Source: Burkholderiales bacterium (GTDB lineage: Bacteria > Pseudomonadota > Gammaproteobacteria > Burkholderiales > SG8-41). Taken from it: a stretch of 64,000 bases of DNA. The stretch is from NCBI GenBank assembly GCA_036262035.1, contig DATAJS010000005.1, forward strand, positions 288,110 through 352,109. Reading direction: 5' to 3'. Both the position numbers and the translations under genes were made by a program. The notes under the pieces are model-generated. The model did no database searches, had not been told where the DNA came from, and worked only from the letters and a program-made list of their open reading frames with translations. Of the stretch, positions 16,573 to 25,670 are shown one piece after another. Within the stretch, counting starts at the first letter, position 1. Every line of letters starts with the position of its first letter.

Positions 16573-17494
16573 CTTTCAAACGTTCATCGAAATACTTCAT
16601 GAACGCATCGAACGCCTGCTTCTGGACCGGGTCGGGATTGAAGCTGCCGGAGTCGGTGTAGAGATAGGGGTAGCCGTGATCGGGGTGATCGAGCGACATC
16701 CACGTGCTGTCCTTGCCCGCCTCCACCATCCACTCGTGCGCGAGCATGAAGATGCCTTGCAGGTGGTCGCGGTCGCGGCCGATGTGCAGGATCGGCGTCT
16801 CGATGCGCCGGATGCGCGCCATCGCCTTGTCCTTGTCGGCGGCTTTGCGCACGCGCTCCTTGTCGTGGTACTGGAGCACGCCGTCCTCGCGCGGCGCCGA
16901 CGGCCCGGTATCGACCACGAGGAACTCGTGCGACGCGCCCTCGATCACCACGCCGCACGCGAAGCTCGTCTCCGCCGCGACCTTGAGGATCATCTCACCG
17001 CTGTGGCTCACGCCGACGCAGCCGATGCGGTCGGCTTTCACGTACGGCAGCGTGCGCAGGTAAGCGAGGATCGCGATCATGTCGTCGGAGTCGAGCGACG
17101 GCGTCGACTTCAGCGTGCGCCCTTCGCCGCTGATGTCGTCGCCGACGTTGTGCGCGCGCTCGACCTGGTTGTAGAGGTGCGGGATCTCGTTGCGGTACTG
17201 CACGTACGCGACCGCGTAGCCGCGCGCCATCATGACTTCCTGCATGCGGTTGAGGCGCTCGACCTGCTTCTCGACGTGCGGCAGGCCGCCGCGGCCGTTG
17301 CCGCGGCCGATGACGATCAGCGGGAACGGGCCAGCGCCGCGCGGCTTGCGCACTGCGATCGGCACGTAGATCTCGTCGCGGGTGAGAACGAAGGTGTAGT
17401 CGGCGGGGATGTCGGATCCGCGCACCGGTTTCGTGATGACGAACCCGTGCGCGGGCAATTCGCTCGCAACCGGAGCGTGAGATGCGTCGGCCAT
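16568..17494 (-). CDS. Alpha/beta hydrolase, dienelactone hydrolase/prolyl oligopeptidase-like
   Basis: A 308-residue cytoplasmic hydrolase. Nucleophile in G-V-S-H-S-G near residue 165, preceded by the long N-terminal beta region typical of the group (P-F-P-L-I-V-I-G-R-G-N-G-R-G-G as oxyanion strand). A late D-H-P-D-H-G-Y-P is a good candidate for the catalytic His. GGGAGGACC upstream supports the ATG. It is 12 bases or less from the Ldh2 reading frame and probably shares its transcript. Confidence 0.87.
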   Translation of the reverse strand: MADASHAPVASELPAHGFVITKPVRGSDIPADYTFVLTRDEIYVPIAVRKPRGAGPFPLIVIGRGNGRGGLPHVEKQVERLNRMQEVMMARGYAVAYVQYRNEIPHLYNQVERAHNVGDDISGEGRTLKSTPSLDSDDMIAILAYLRTLPYVKADRIGCVGVSHSGEMILKVAAETSFACGVVIEGASHEFLVVDTGPSAPREDGVLQYHDKERVRKAADKDKAMARIRRIETPILHIGRDRDHLQGIFMLAHEWMVEAGKDSTWMSLDHPDHGYPYLYTDSGSFNPDPVQKQAFDAFMKYFDERLKA

Positions 17495-17542
17495 GATGGT
17501 CCTCCCTCGGGAGGCTTATTCTGACCGAAAAAACGCCGCGCG

Positions 17543-18154
17543 TTACGCCTTGCGGCCGGCTACGTGAGCCTCGATGAGCTCGACCGCGTGCCTGCGCACG
17601 ACGCTGCCGCGATCGTCGAGAAGACCCAGCCGTATGAGTCCCGTCAGGAACACGGTGGTGTCGAGCGCCGCGATCTCGGGTGCGAGACCTTTGCGAAGCT
17701 GGCCGCGCTTCTTCGCTTCGGCGTACACGTCGACGAGCTGTTTCCTGGTGCGCTCGCATTTGCGCGCGTACTCCGAGAGCTCGCCGTCGAGCTCGCCGAC
17801 GTACTCGCACTTGAAGTTCATCACGCTGCACGCGGTGCGGGTGCGCGCGTCCTCGTCCACCGCCGTATAGATGTCGAGCAGGAAACGCTTGACCCGATCG
17901 AGCGGATCGCCCTCACCCGAGAGCAGGGTGAAATCGGCGCGATCGGTGATGGGCAGCGCGACGTCTTCGCGGATCGCCGAGAGCAGCGCCTGCTTGTCGC
18001 CGAAGTGATGATAGATCGCCCCGCGCGTGACTCCGGCGGCCTCGGCGATGTGCCCGAGGCTCGTGCTGGATATGCCGCGCGTGTTGAAGGTTGCGAGCGC
18101 CGCGGCCATGATGGCGAGTCGCGTCTGCTCGGCTTCCTGCTTGGTACGTCTCAT
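17543..18154 (-). CDS. acrR: TetR/AcrR family repressor
   Basis: A 203-residue repressor. The helix-turn-helix is at about 30-58 (S-L-G-H-I-A-E-A-A-G-V-T-R-G-A-I-Y-H-H-F). The C-terminal ligand domain includes R-T-R-T-A-C-S-V-M-N-F-K-C-E-Y-V, close to the AcrR/TtgR branch. It is divergent from the RND pump operon with an AcrR-type operator between them, so I infer drug-responsive repression of the pump and probably of itself. The frame is open far upstream but only from 18154 does it match the family. Confidence 0.9.
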   Translation of the reverse strand: MRRTKQEAEQTRLAIMAAALATFNTRGISSTSLGHIAEAAGVTRGAIYHHFGDKQALLSAIREDVALPITDRADFTLLSGEGDPLDRVKRFLLDIYTAVDEDARTRTACSVMNFKCEYVGELDGELSEYARKCERTRKQLVDVYAEAKKRGQLRKGLAPEIAALDTTVFLTGLIRLGLLDDRGSVVRRHAVELIEAHVAGRKA

Positions 18155-18230
18155 GCTGGCTAATGCGGTTTCGGTTGCGATCTGACTCGCGGGTCGCGGC
18201 GGGCCTGCCGAATGCGAGTCATCGATGCCT

Positions 18231-18269
18231 GCGCCATTTACATACATCCTTGATTGTATATAATGGCGC
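18231..18269. promoter_or_regulatory. AcrR/TtgR-like operator
   Basis: TACATACA (18239-18246) and TGTATATA (18255-18262) form an inverted repeat with one mismatch and an 8-base centre, close to the known AcrR box TACATACA...TGTATGTA. Outer arms GCGCCATT and AATGGCGC extend the symmetry with a one-base offset. It lies between the divergent repressor and acrA starts. Confidence 0.8.
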
Positions 18270-18300
18270 CTCTCCAGTCCACAGTCACCTGCCTTCCCGG

Positions 18301-19515
18301 ATGAAAGCCCCAAATAAGAACACCCGCCGCGCATCGCTCGTTCTCGCCACGGCGGCGCTCGCCGCACTCCTCGCCGCGTGCGGCGACAAGCAACCTTCGG
18401 GCGCCGGGGAAAAAGGCGGCAAGGGCGCCGGCGGTCCGCCGCCCGCGATTCCCGTCACCGTGCAGCAGGTCTCGCTGCAGCGCGTGCCGATCGCGCTCGA
18501 AGCGGTCGGCCAGGCGGAAGGCTCGCGCGAAGTCGAAGTACGCGCGCGCGTTGGCGGCATCATCCAGAAGCGTCTCTATACCGAAGGCGGTGCGGTGAGC
18601 GCGGGCGCGACGCTCTTCATCATCGATCGCGCGCCGTTCGAAATCGCGGTGGCGCAGGCGAAAGCCGCGCTGTCCGAAGCGCGCGCCACGCAGGAGCGTG
18701 CGCAACGCGAAGCCGACCGTCTCAAAGGGCTCGCCGGCAACCGCGCCATCAGCCAGCGCGAGTTCGACGACGCTTCCTCCGCCGCGAAGCAGTCGGCCGC
18801 CGCGGTCGAAGGCGCGCAGGCGAAGCTCGCCGAGGCGCAGCTCAACCTGTCCTACACCAACGTCAAGGCGCCGATCTCGGGCATCACCAGCCGCGCGGTG
18901 CGCTCGGAAGGCAGCCTCGTCGCCGCCAACACCGATCTGCTGACCACGCTCACCCAGGTCAATCCGATCTGGGTGCGCTTTTCATTGGCCGAGAGCGATT
19001 ACAACCGCATCCGCAACGGCGCGCGCAACGCGAAAGTCGAGATACGCACGCAGGACGGCCAGGTCACCGCGACCGACGGCCGGCTGAACTTCACCGGATC
19101 GACCGTCGATCCCAAGCTCGGCACGGTGCAGCTTCGCGCCGAGTTCGCGAATCCGACCATGAAGTGGCTGCCCGGTCAGTTCGCGAACGTGCGCATCCTC
19201 GCGGGCGAGCAGGACGCTTTCCTCGTCCCGCAGGCGGCGGTGGTACAGACCGAGCAGGCGCGCATGGTGTGGGTGGCCGAGCCCGACGGCAAGGCGACGA
19301 TGCGTCCCGTACAGACGGCGAACTGGCTCGGCGACAAGTGGGTCGTCACCGGCGGCCTCAAGCAGGGGGACGCGGTCATCGTCGACAACCTGATGAAGCT
19401 GCGTCCGGGTGCGACGGTGCGGGCGCACGCGCCGGGCGCCGGCCCGCAGGCCGCCGCGCCGGCCGCGGCGACCGGCAAGTCGGGCCAGAACAGCGCCGCG
19501 CCCGCCGCCAAGTAA
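18301..19515 (+). CDS. acrA: RND efflux pump periplasmic adaptor (AcrA/MexA family), lipoprotein
   Basis: Links the inner-membrane pump to the outer-membrane channel; 404 residues. The lipoprotein signal ends L-L-A-A-C-G. The lipoyl half-motifs (V-R-A-R-V-G-G-I-I and V-K-A-P-I-S-G) flank an alpha-hairpin rich in Ala/Glu/Arg at about 115-180. The beta-barrel and membrane-proximal parts follow, with V-P-Q-A-A-V and the closing L-M-K-L-R-P-G. It is first in a three-gene operon; acrB begins 16 bases downstream. Confidence 0.95.
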   Translation: MKAPNKNTRRASLVLATAALAALLAACGDKQPSGAGEKGGKGAGGPPPAIPVTVQQVSLQRVPIALEAVGQAEGSREVEVRARVGGIIQKRLYTEGGAVSAGATLFIIDRAPFEIAVAQAKAALSEARATQERAQREADRLKGLAGNRAISQREFDDASSAAKQSAAAVEGAQAKLAEAQLNLSYTNVKAPISGITSRAVRSEGSLVAANTDLLTTLTQVNPIWVRFSLAESDYNRIRNGARNAKVEIRTQDGQVTATDGRLNFTGSTVDPKLGTVQLRAEFANPTMKWLPGQFANVRILAGEQDAFLVPQAAVVQTEQARMVWVAEPDGKATMRPVQTANWLGDKWVVTGGLKQGDAVIVDNLMKLRPGATVRAHAPGAGPQAAAPAAATGKSGQNSAAPAAK

Positions 19516-19531
19516 CGCTCGAGAACAATCC

Positions 19532-22500
19532 ATGGGTAATTTCTCCCGCTTCTTCATCGAGCGCCCGATCTTCGCGAGCGTGCTCTCGATCGTCATCCTG
19601 ATCGCGGGCCTCGTCTCGGCGTTCGGCCTTCCGGTCTCGCAGTATCCGGAGATCGCGCCGCCGACCGCGACGATCAGCGCGAGCTATCCCGGCGCGAGCG
19701 CCGAGACGCTGGCCAAGACCGTGGCCGCGCCGATCGAAGAGCAGCTCTCCGGCGTCGAGAACCTCATCTATTTCAACTCCACCGCCGCCTCCGACGGCAC
19801 GGTGGGCATCACCGCGACCTTCGAGGTCGGCACCGACATCGACCGCGCGGTGTTCCAGCTGAACAACCGCGTGCAGGTCGCCCTGCCCCGTTTGCCGGAC
19901 GAAGTGCGCCGCAACGGCGTCATCGTGCAAAAGCGCTCGAACGACATCCTGCTCGTGATCGGTTTGCAGTCACCGAAGGGCTCGCGCGAGACCACGTTCC
20001 TCGCGAACTACGCGACGGTGAACCTGATCGACGAGCTCAAGCGCATCCCGGGCGTCGGGGACGTCACGCTCTTCGGCTCCGGTTATTCGATGCGCGTCTG
20101 GCTGCAGCCGGACAAGATGGCCCGCCTCGGCGTGACGCCGACCGACATCGCCAACGCGATCCGCGCGCAGAACAACCAGTACGCCGCGGGCAAGGTCGGC
20201 GCGGAGCCTGCGCCGGCCGGCCAGGCGCTCAACTACACCGTGACGGCGCGCGGCCGGCTGGTGAATCCCGAGGAGTTCGCCGACATCGTGGTGCGCGCCG
20301 GCGGGCCTTCGGGCGTGCTGAAGATCCGCGACGTGGCGCGCGTCGAGCTCGGCGCGCAGAGCTACGACACCTCCACGACCGTCGACGGCACCCCGGCCGT
20401 CGGCATGGCGGTGTTCCTGCAGACCGGCGCCAACGCGCTCAACGTCGCGGACGCGGTGAAGAAGCGCATGGTCGAGCTGAGGACCGCTTTCCCCTCGGAT
20501 ACCGAGTACCTCATCCCGTTCGACACCACGCGAGTCGTGGAGGCGTCGATCCACGAGGTGGTGATCACGATCGCCGAAGCGGCGATCCTCGTCATCCTCG
20601 TGGTGTTCGTCTTCCTCCAGCACTGGCGCGCGACGCTGATCCCGATCATGGCGGTGCCGGTCTCGCTGGTGGGCACGTTCGCCGGCCTGTACCTGCTCGG
20701 CTTCTCGATCAACACCCTGACGCTGTTCGCGATGGTGCTCGCCATCGGTATCGTGGTGGACGATGCGATCGTCGTGCTCGAGAACGTCGAGCGCCTGATG
20801 CGCGAAGAGAACATGAGCGCGAAGCAGGCTTCGATCGAGGCGATGCGGGAAGTGTCCGGCGCGGTGATCGCGATCGTGCTCGTGCTGTGCGCGGTGTTCG
20901 TGCCGGTCGCGTTCCTCGGCGGCATCGCGGGCGTGCTCTATCGCCAGTTCGCGGTGACGGTGGCGATCGCGGTCGTGATCTCGGGTCTGGTCGCGCTCAC
21001 GCTGACGCCCGCGCTGTGCGCGCTGCTGCTCAAGCCGGGCGATCACGAATCGCGCCTCTTCAGGCCTTTCAACACCGGTTTCGCGAAGCTCACCCGGACC
21101 TTCCTCAATTTTGTCGACCGCACGCTGCGTCACCGGGTGATCGCAGGTCTCGCGGTGCTGGGCCTGATCGTGGTGGTCGGGCTGCTCTTCAGGTTCGTAC
21201 CGACGAGCTTCGTGCCGACCGAAGACCAGGGCTACATCATCAGCTCGATCATGCTGCCCGACGCCGCGACGCTGCAGCGGACCGCGAAGACCGGCGCGCA
21301 GCTCCAGCAGCGCCTCGCCAAGGACCCGGTGATCGATCACATGTTCGTGGTGCCCGGCCGCGACTTCATCGGCGGCGGCAACAAGCCGAACGCCGGCACG
21401 AGCTTCATCCTGCTCAAGCACTGGGACGAGCGCGAGAAGACCGCGCCGCAGCTGGCGGGTGAAGTTTCGAAGATGGGATCCGGCTTCGCCGACGGCATCG
21501 TGATCGCCTTCAATCCCCCCGCGATCCGCGGCCTCGGCAGCGCGGGCGGCTTCGAGGTCTACATACAGGCGCGCGGCGACTCCGACGCGCGCAAGCTCGC
21601 GCAGGTGGTGCAGGCGTTCACGGGCGCGCTGTCGAAGGACCCGACGCTGCAGGGCATCAACACGTTCTTCCGGCCGACCGTGCCGCAGCTGCTCGTCGAC
21701 GTGAACCGCGACCAGGCGATGGCGCTCGGCGTGCCGATCAACGACGTCTTCGACGCGCTGCAAAGCACGATGGGCCCGCTGTACGTGAACGACTTCAACA
21801 TGTCCGGCCGCACCTACCGCGTGCAGTTGCAGGCCGACGCCGCGTATCGCGCGCAGCCCGACGACATCGGTCAGGTCTACGTGCGCTCCAACACCACCAA
21901 CGAGATGATCCCGCTCAAGGCGCTGATCCGCACCACCAGCGTCACCGGTCCCGAGCAGGTCGAGCGCTTCAACGGCTTCATCGCCGCGAAAGTGTTCGGC
22001 AGCGGCAAGCCGGGCGTGTCGTCGGGTCAGGCGATCGCGACCGTCGAGCGCATCGCTGCCGAGACGCTGCCGCCCGGCTACACCATGTCGTGGTCGGGAC
22101 AGGCGTTCCAGGAGAAGCGCACCGGCAACGCGTCGATCTTCGCGTTCGGCTTCGCGATCGTGATGGTGTATCTCATCCTCGCCGCGCTCTACGAACGCTG
22201 GCGCCTCCCGGGCGCGGTCGTGCTCGCGGTGCCTTTCGCGGTCGCGGGCGCGCTCATGCTGGTGTTCCTGCGCGGCATGGAGAACGACATCTACTTCCAG
22301 ATCGGCCTCGTCGTGCTCATCGGCCTCGCGGCGAAGAACGCGATCCTGATCGTCGAGTTCGCGCAGCAGGGTCTGCTCGCGGGCATGAAGCCGATGGACG
22401 CCGCGCTGCAGGCGGCCCGGCTGCGCTTCCGGCCGATCGTGATGACGTCGCTCGCGTTCGTCCTCGGCGTCCTGCCGCTCGCGCTCGCGAGCGGCGCGGG

Positions 22501-22672
22501 CGCCGGCGCACGGCGGTCGATGGGCACCGGTGTGGTCGGCGGCATGCTCGCCGCCACCTTCATCGCGACGGTGTTCGTGCCGCTCTTCTTCGTGTGGCTC
22601 GCGCGGCGCCAGAAGATGGGAGAGAAACTGCCGCCGGAAGGTGAAGCCGAAGTCGCAAGGGAAGCTACATGA
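19532..22672 (+). CDS. acrB: RND multidrug efflux transporter (AcrB/MexB, HAE-1 family)
   Basis: Inner-membrane proton/drug antiporter of 1046 residues, normal family length. Starts F-F-I-E-R-P-I-F-A. Twelve membrane segments are expected. TM4 carries the proton-relay pair in G-I-V-V-D-D-A-I-V-V, and TM10 has the matching Lys in A-A-K-N-A-I-L-I-V-E. Large periplasmic loops follow TM1 and TM7. The intended start is the ATG at 19532; the longer frame runs into acrA. Its stop overlaps the outer-membrane gene start (ATGA). Confidence 0.97.
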   Translation: MGNFSRFFIERPIFASVLSIVILIAGLVSAFGLPVSQYPEIAPPTATISASYPGASAETLAKTVAAPIEEQLSGVENLIYFNSTAASDGTVGITATFEVGTDIDRAVFQLNNRVQVALPRLPDEVRRNGVIVQKRSNDILLVIGLQSPKGSRETTFLANYATVNLIDELKRIPGVGDVTLFGSGYSMRVWLQPDKMARLGVTPTDIANAIRAQNNQYAAGKVGAEPAPAGQALNYTVTARGRLVNPEEFADIVVRAGGPSGVLKIRDVARVELGAQSYDTSTTVDGTPAVGMAVFLQTGANALNVADAVKKRMVELRTAFPSDTEYLIPFDTTRVVEASIHEVVITIAEAAILVILVVFVFLQHWRATLIPIMAVPVSLVGTFAGLYLLGFSINTLTLFAMVLAIGIVVDDAIVVLENVERLMREENMSAKQASIEAMREVSGAVIAIVLVLCAVFVPVAFLGGIAGVLYRQFAVTVAIAVVISGLVALTLTPALCALLLKPGDHESRLFRPFNTGFAKLTRTFLNFVDRTLRHRVIAGLAVLGLIVVVGLLFRFVPTSFVPTEDQGYIISSIMLPDAATLQRTAKTGAQLQQRLAKDPVIDHMFVVPGRDFIGGGNKPNAGTSFILLKHWDEREKTAPQLAGEVSKMGSGFADGIVIAFNPPAIRGLGSAGGFEVYIQARGDSDARKLAQVVQAFTGALSKDPTLQGINTFFRPTVPQLLVDVNRDQAMALGVPINDVFDALQSTMGPLYVNDFNMSGRTYRVQLQADAAYRAQPDDIGQVYVRSNTTNEMIPLKALIRTTSVTGPEQVERFNGFIAAKVFGSGKPGVSSGQAIATVERIAAETLPPGYTMSWSGQAFQEKRTGNASIFAFGFAIVMVYLILAALYERWRLPGAVVLAVPFAVAGALMLVFLRGMENDIYFQIGLVVLIGLAAKNAILIVEFAQQGLLAGMKPMDAALQAARLRFRPIVMTSLAFVLGVLPLALASGAGAGARRSMGTGVVGGMLAATFIATVFVPLFFVWLARRQKMGEKLPPEGEAEVAREAT

Positions 22673-24057
22673 AGTCCGCAGTCGTCAGCGCCGTCCTCGC
22701 CGTGGCCCTCTCGGGGTGCATGCTGGGACCCAATTACAAACGTCCGGCGGTCGATCTGCCGAAGAGCTATTCGGAAGCCGACAACGGCGGCACGCTCGCC
22801 CTGCCCGTCGACTGGTGGAAGCTCTACAAGGATCCGCTGCTCGATTCGTTCGTCGCGGCCGGCCTCCAGAAGAACGCGGATCTCAAGCTCGCGTTCGCGC
22901 GCATGCAGGAAGCCGAAGCGCTGGTGCGCGAAGCGAACGCGACGCTCTTCCCGGAGATCGATCTCAACTCGTCCGCGAGCCGCGCGAAGTCGAGCACGCG
23001 CACCGGCACCTTGCCGGCGAGCGTCGCGCCGATCCGCAACAACTTCGTGCTCTCGGGGAACACTTCGTTCGAGCTCGATCTGTGGGGACGGCTGCGCCGA
23101 GGGCGCGAGTCGGCGGCCGCGCAGTATCTCTCCTCGCAGTACGGCCGCGACGTCGTCGCGCTGACGATCGCAGCGGGCATCGCGCAGTCGTACTTCACCG
23201 TGCGCTCGATCGACGCACAGATCTCGGTGTCGGAAGAGACGTTGCGCGCCGCGGCCGACTCGGTCGATATCGCACGCACGCGCGTGAAAGGCGGGCTCGC
23301 CTCCGATCTCGACGTCAACCAGGCGGACGCCAACCGCGCGCAGATCGCGGCGCAGATCAAGGAGCTCAGGCGCCAGCGCGCCGTCGCGCTGCACCAGCTC
23401 GGCGTGCTCACCGGCATCCTCGACGCGAAAGTGCCGATGGGTGACGTGTGGCAGCTCCCGGTGCCGCCGCTGCCGCCCGCAGGGCTGCCGTCGACGCTCG
23501 TCGAGCGCCGTCCCGACGTGCGTGAAGCCGAAGCGACGCTGATGTCGGCGAACGCGCAGATCGGCGTCGCGCGCGCGTCGGAATTCCCGACGTTCAGCCT
23601 GACCGGCGCGCTCGGCGCGCAGAGTCGCGAGCTCGGTTCATTGTTCGCGGCGGGCGCCGGCATCTGGTCGATCGGGCTCGGCGTTGTCGGTCCGATCCTC
23701 GACTGGGGGCGCTACAAGGCGCGCACCCAGCAGGCCGAAGCGCGCGCCCAGCAGGCGGCGGCGACTTACGAGAAAACGGTCCAGACGGCGTTCCGCGAAG
23801 TGAGCGATGCACTGTCGAACGTGCGCCTCGCTGCCGACACCGAGATCGACCTGCGCGACCGCGTCGAGCAGGCGGGCAACTCGCTGCGCCTCGCCAACAT
23901 GCGCTACACCTCGGGCTATTCGGCGTACATCGAAGTGCTCGACGCCCAACGCACGCTCAACGAAGCGCAGCTCGCGCTGGCGCGCAACCGCCTGCAATAC
24001 CTCGGCTTCACCGTCGACCTGATGAACGCGCTCGGCGGGGGCTGGCAGCCGTATTAG
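22669..24057 (+). CDS. oprM: RND outer-membrane channel lipoprotein (NodT/OprM family)
   Basis: A 462-residue TolC-like channel completing the pump. The lipoprotein signal ends L-S-G-C-M-L-G-P-N-Y, the usual NodT start. Two efflux-protein repeats follow, with F-E-L-D-L-W-G-R-L-R-R in the first and V-G-P-I-L-D-W-G-R-Y in the second, and the family C-terminus with A-L-G-G-G-W. Overlaps acrB by four bases, so translation is coupled. Confidence 0.95.
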   Translation: MKSAVVSAVLAVALSGCMLGPNYKRPAVDLPKSYSEADNGGTLALPVDWWKLYKDPLLDSFVAAGLQKNADLKLAFARMQEAEALVREANATLFPEIDLNSSASRAKSSTRTGTLPASVAPIRNNFVLSGNTSFELDLWGRLRRGRESAAAQYLSSQYGRDVVALTIAAGIAQSYFTVRSIDAQISVSEETLRAAADSVDIARTRVKGGLASDLDVNQADANRAQIAAQIKELRRQRAVALHQLGVLTGILDAKVPMGDVWQLPVPPLPPAGLPSTLVERRPDVREAEATLMSANAQIGVARASEFPTFSLTGALGAQSRELGSLFAAGAGIWSIGLGVVGPILDWGRYKARTQQAEARAQQAAATYEKTVQTAFREVSDALSNVRLAADTEIDLRDRVEQAGNSLRLANMRYTSGYSAYIEVLDAQRTLNEAQLALARNRLQYLGFTVDLMNALGGGWQPY

Positions 24058-24070
24058 CGCATTCCTTCAC

Positions 24071-24185
24071 CGTCATTCCCGACGCGCGCTGTCGCGCGAT
24101 CGGGAATCCATTTTGACTTCCCAAGCCTTTTTATCGTCATTCCCGACCCGCGACAGCGGATGTGATCGGGAATCCATTTTGACTT
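24071..24185. repeat. Two direct REP-like elements (GTCATTCCCG family)
   Basis: Two direct copies, 24071-24119 and 24135-24185, each running CGTCATTCCCGAC ... GATCGGGAATCCATTTTGAC and able to form a hairpin. They follow the pump operon. Confidence 0.9.
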
Positions 24186-24434
24186 TCTAAGCGACGACCA
24201 TCGCTAACGCCACGCCGCCCGCTCGGTCACGGCCTTCTCGCCCGACCCAGGCGCCGCTACTGCGCTGCGCTGCGTAGCGGTTGGCGCGCACGCTTGCGCG
24301 TGCGCGACCCTGCGGTGCTCGCCGAGGGCGGCTCCTGCGAAACTTGTATGGAAAACGCGCGGTGCGTTTCGGCTTGCGCCTTAACGCACCCTACGGTGAC
24401 GTGGATACGTCGTCGAGCATCGCACGTAGAACGC
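24186..24434. other. Intergenic stretch with a GGTGCGT/ACGCACC hairpin; no gene seen
   Basis: The whole gap between the pump operon and the convergent GGDEF gene is 377 bases. After the REP elements it holds low-information GC-rich sequence, then near 24357-24394 an inverted repeat of the GGTGCGT...ACGCACCCTAC type also found near 15468 and 61034. I see no open frame with protein-like composition. Confidence 0.6.
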
Positions 24435-25544
24435 TCACGCCGAATCGCGCTCGGACAGCGCGTGCCGCGCGGCTTTCTCCTCGGCCGTGACGGCCATGAG
24501 CACGCGGTTGCGGCCGGAGTTCTTCGCGCGATACAGCGCGTCGTCGGCCGCGTGCAGCAGCGCGCCGGGGCTGGTGCCGTGCCGCGGAAAGATCGAGATG
24601 CCGATCGACATCGTGACCGGGCCGATGCGGCGACCGTGATGCACGATCTCGAGGCTGGACACTTGCCGCCGCAGCGTGTCCGCGCGCTCGACGATCGCCT
24701 CCGAGTGCGCCTTCGGCTGCAACAGCACGAACTCTTCCCCGCCCAGCCGGCACAGGATGTCGCCCGCGCGCACGAAGCCGAGCATGAAGCGCGCGACGCA
24801 GCGCAGGACTTCGTCGCCGGCGGCGTGACCGAAGGTGTCGTTGATGCGCTTGAAGTGATCGATGTCGATCACGAGCAGCCCGAGCTGCTCGCCCGCGCGG
24901 CGCGCCCTGTGCAGCTCGCGCTCGAACGCGTCCATGAGGTAGCGCCGGTTGTAGAGCCCGGTGAGCACGTCGCGCATCGCCTGGTCGCGCAGGCTGCTGT
25001 TCGCGGCTTCGACCTGCTTCAACAGGACTGCGCCGTACGCCGGCACCGCGGCCAGCGTCACGAGCAGCCCGCCGGCGAGCAGCGGGTGCTCGCGCCAGAA
25101 CGGATTGAAAGCGATGACGATCGCGAAGCCGGCGAGGCTCAGGGCCTGCGAGGCATACAGCGAGCGCACGCCGTAGCGGAAGCCGTTGCCGAAAGTGACC
25201 CAGAGATAGACACCGAAGAACGCCGCGCCGCGCTCTCCCAGGTCCCACATGAAAAACGTCGTCGTGCCCATGTCGACGACGGCGCCGATCGCTCGACGCA
25301 AGCCCGACGGCTGGGGATGCACGAGGATGGCGGCGAGCAGCGCGCACGCCATCGCCTCGAAGACCACGAAGTAGATCCAGACGCGCGATCCGGGACCGAA
25401 TACGGCCAACAGGTAGATCGCGAAGACGATGCCGAACGCGATCCTGATCAGCGCCTGCAGATGCTCGGTATCGTCGCGTACCGCGAGGCGTTCGCGCAGC
25501 GCGGCGGCCCGATCCTTGAAGCCTGGCGATACACCTGCGGTCAT
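24435..25544 (-). CDS. Membrane-bound diguanylate cyclase
   Basis: A 369-residue protein that makes cyclic di-GMP at the membrane. Roughly five or six hydrophobic segments lie between residues 30 and 190; I do not recognise the sensory family. A short coiled linker leads to a GGDEF domain (about 200-355) with D-V-L-T-G-L-Y-N-R-R, G-G-E-E-F, and an R-A-G-D I-site five residues upstream, so it should be active and product-inhibited. It is convergent with the efflux operon and divergent from the esterase gene. Confidence 0.92.
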   Translation of the reverse strand: MTAGVSPGFKDRAAALRERLAVRDDTEHLQALIRIAFGIVFAIYLLAVFGPGSRVWIYFVVFEAMACALLAAILVHPQPSGLRRAIGAVVDMGTTTFFMWDLGERGAAFFGVYLWVTFGNGFRYGVRSLYASQALSLAGFAIVIAFNPFWREHPLLAGGLLVTLAAVPAYGAVLLKQVEAANSSLRDQAMRDVLTGLYNRRYLMDAFERELHRARRAGEQLGLLVIDIDHFKRINDTFGHAAGDEVLRCVARFMLGFVRAGDILCRLGGEEFVLLQPKAHSEAIVERADTLRRQVSSLEIVHHGRRIGPVTMSIGISIFPRHGTSPGALLHAADDALYRAKNSGRNRVLMAVTAEEKAARHALSERDSA

Positions 25545-25670
25545 GGCGGCCGTTGGGCGTCCGGGGGACTAAAAGTTATCACGGCGCACGCCCGCCGGTA
25601 CCCCCGGCGGGTGCTGCGGGGGACTCGACCGCTGCTACTATTGACGAGCCCATAAAACCGTCCAGGGGGA

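Noticed and set aside
19970-21763. A 597-codon minus-strand open frame
   Set aside because: Antisense to acrB and full of Arg/His/Asp/Glu repeats typical of reversed high-GC membrane protein genes.
24186-24434. tRNA or small RNA gene in the gap after the efflux operon
   Set aside because: The hairpins lack a cloverleaf pattern and a CCA end; they match dispersed repeat families seen elsewhere in the window.
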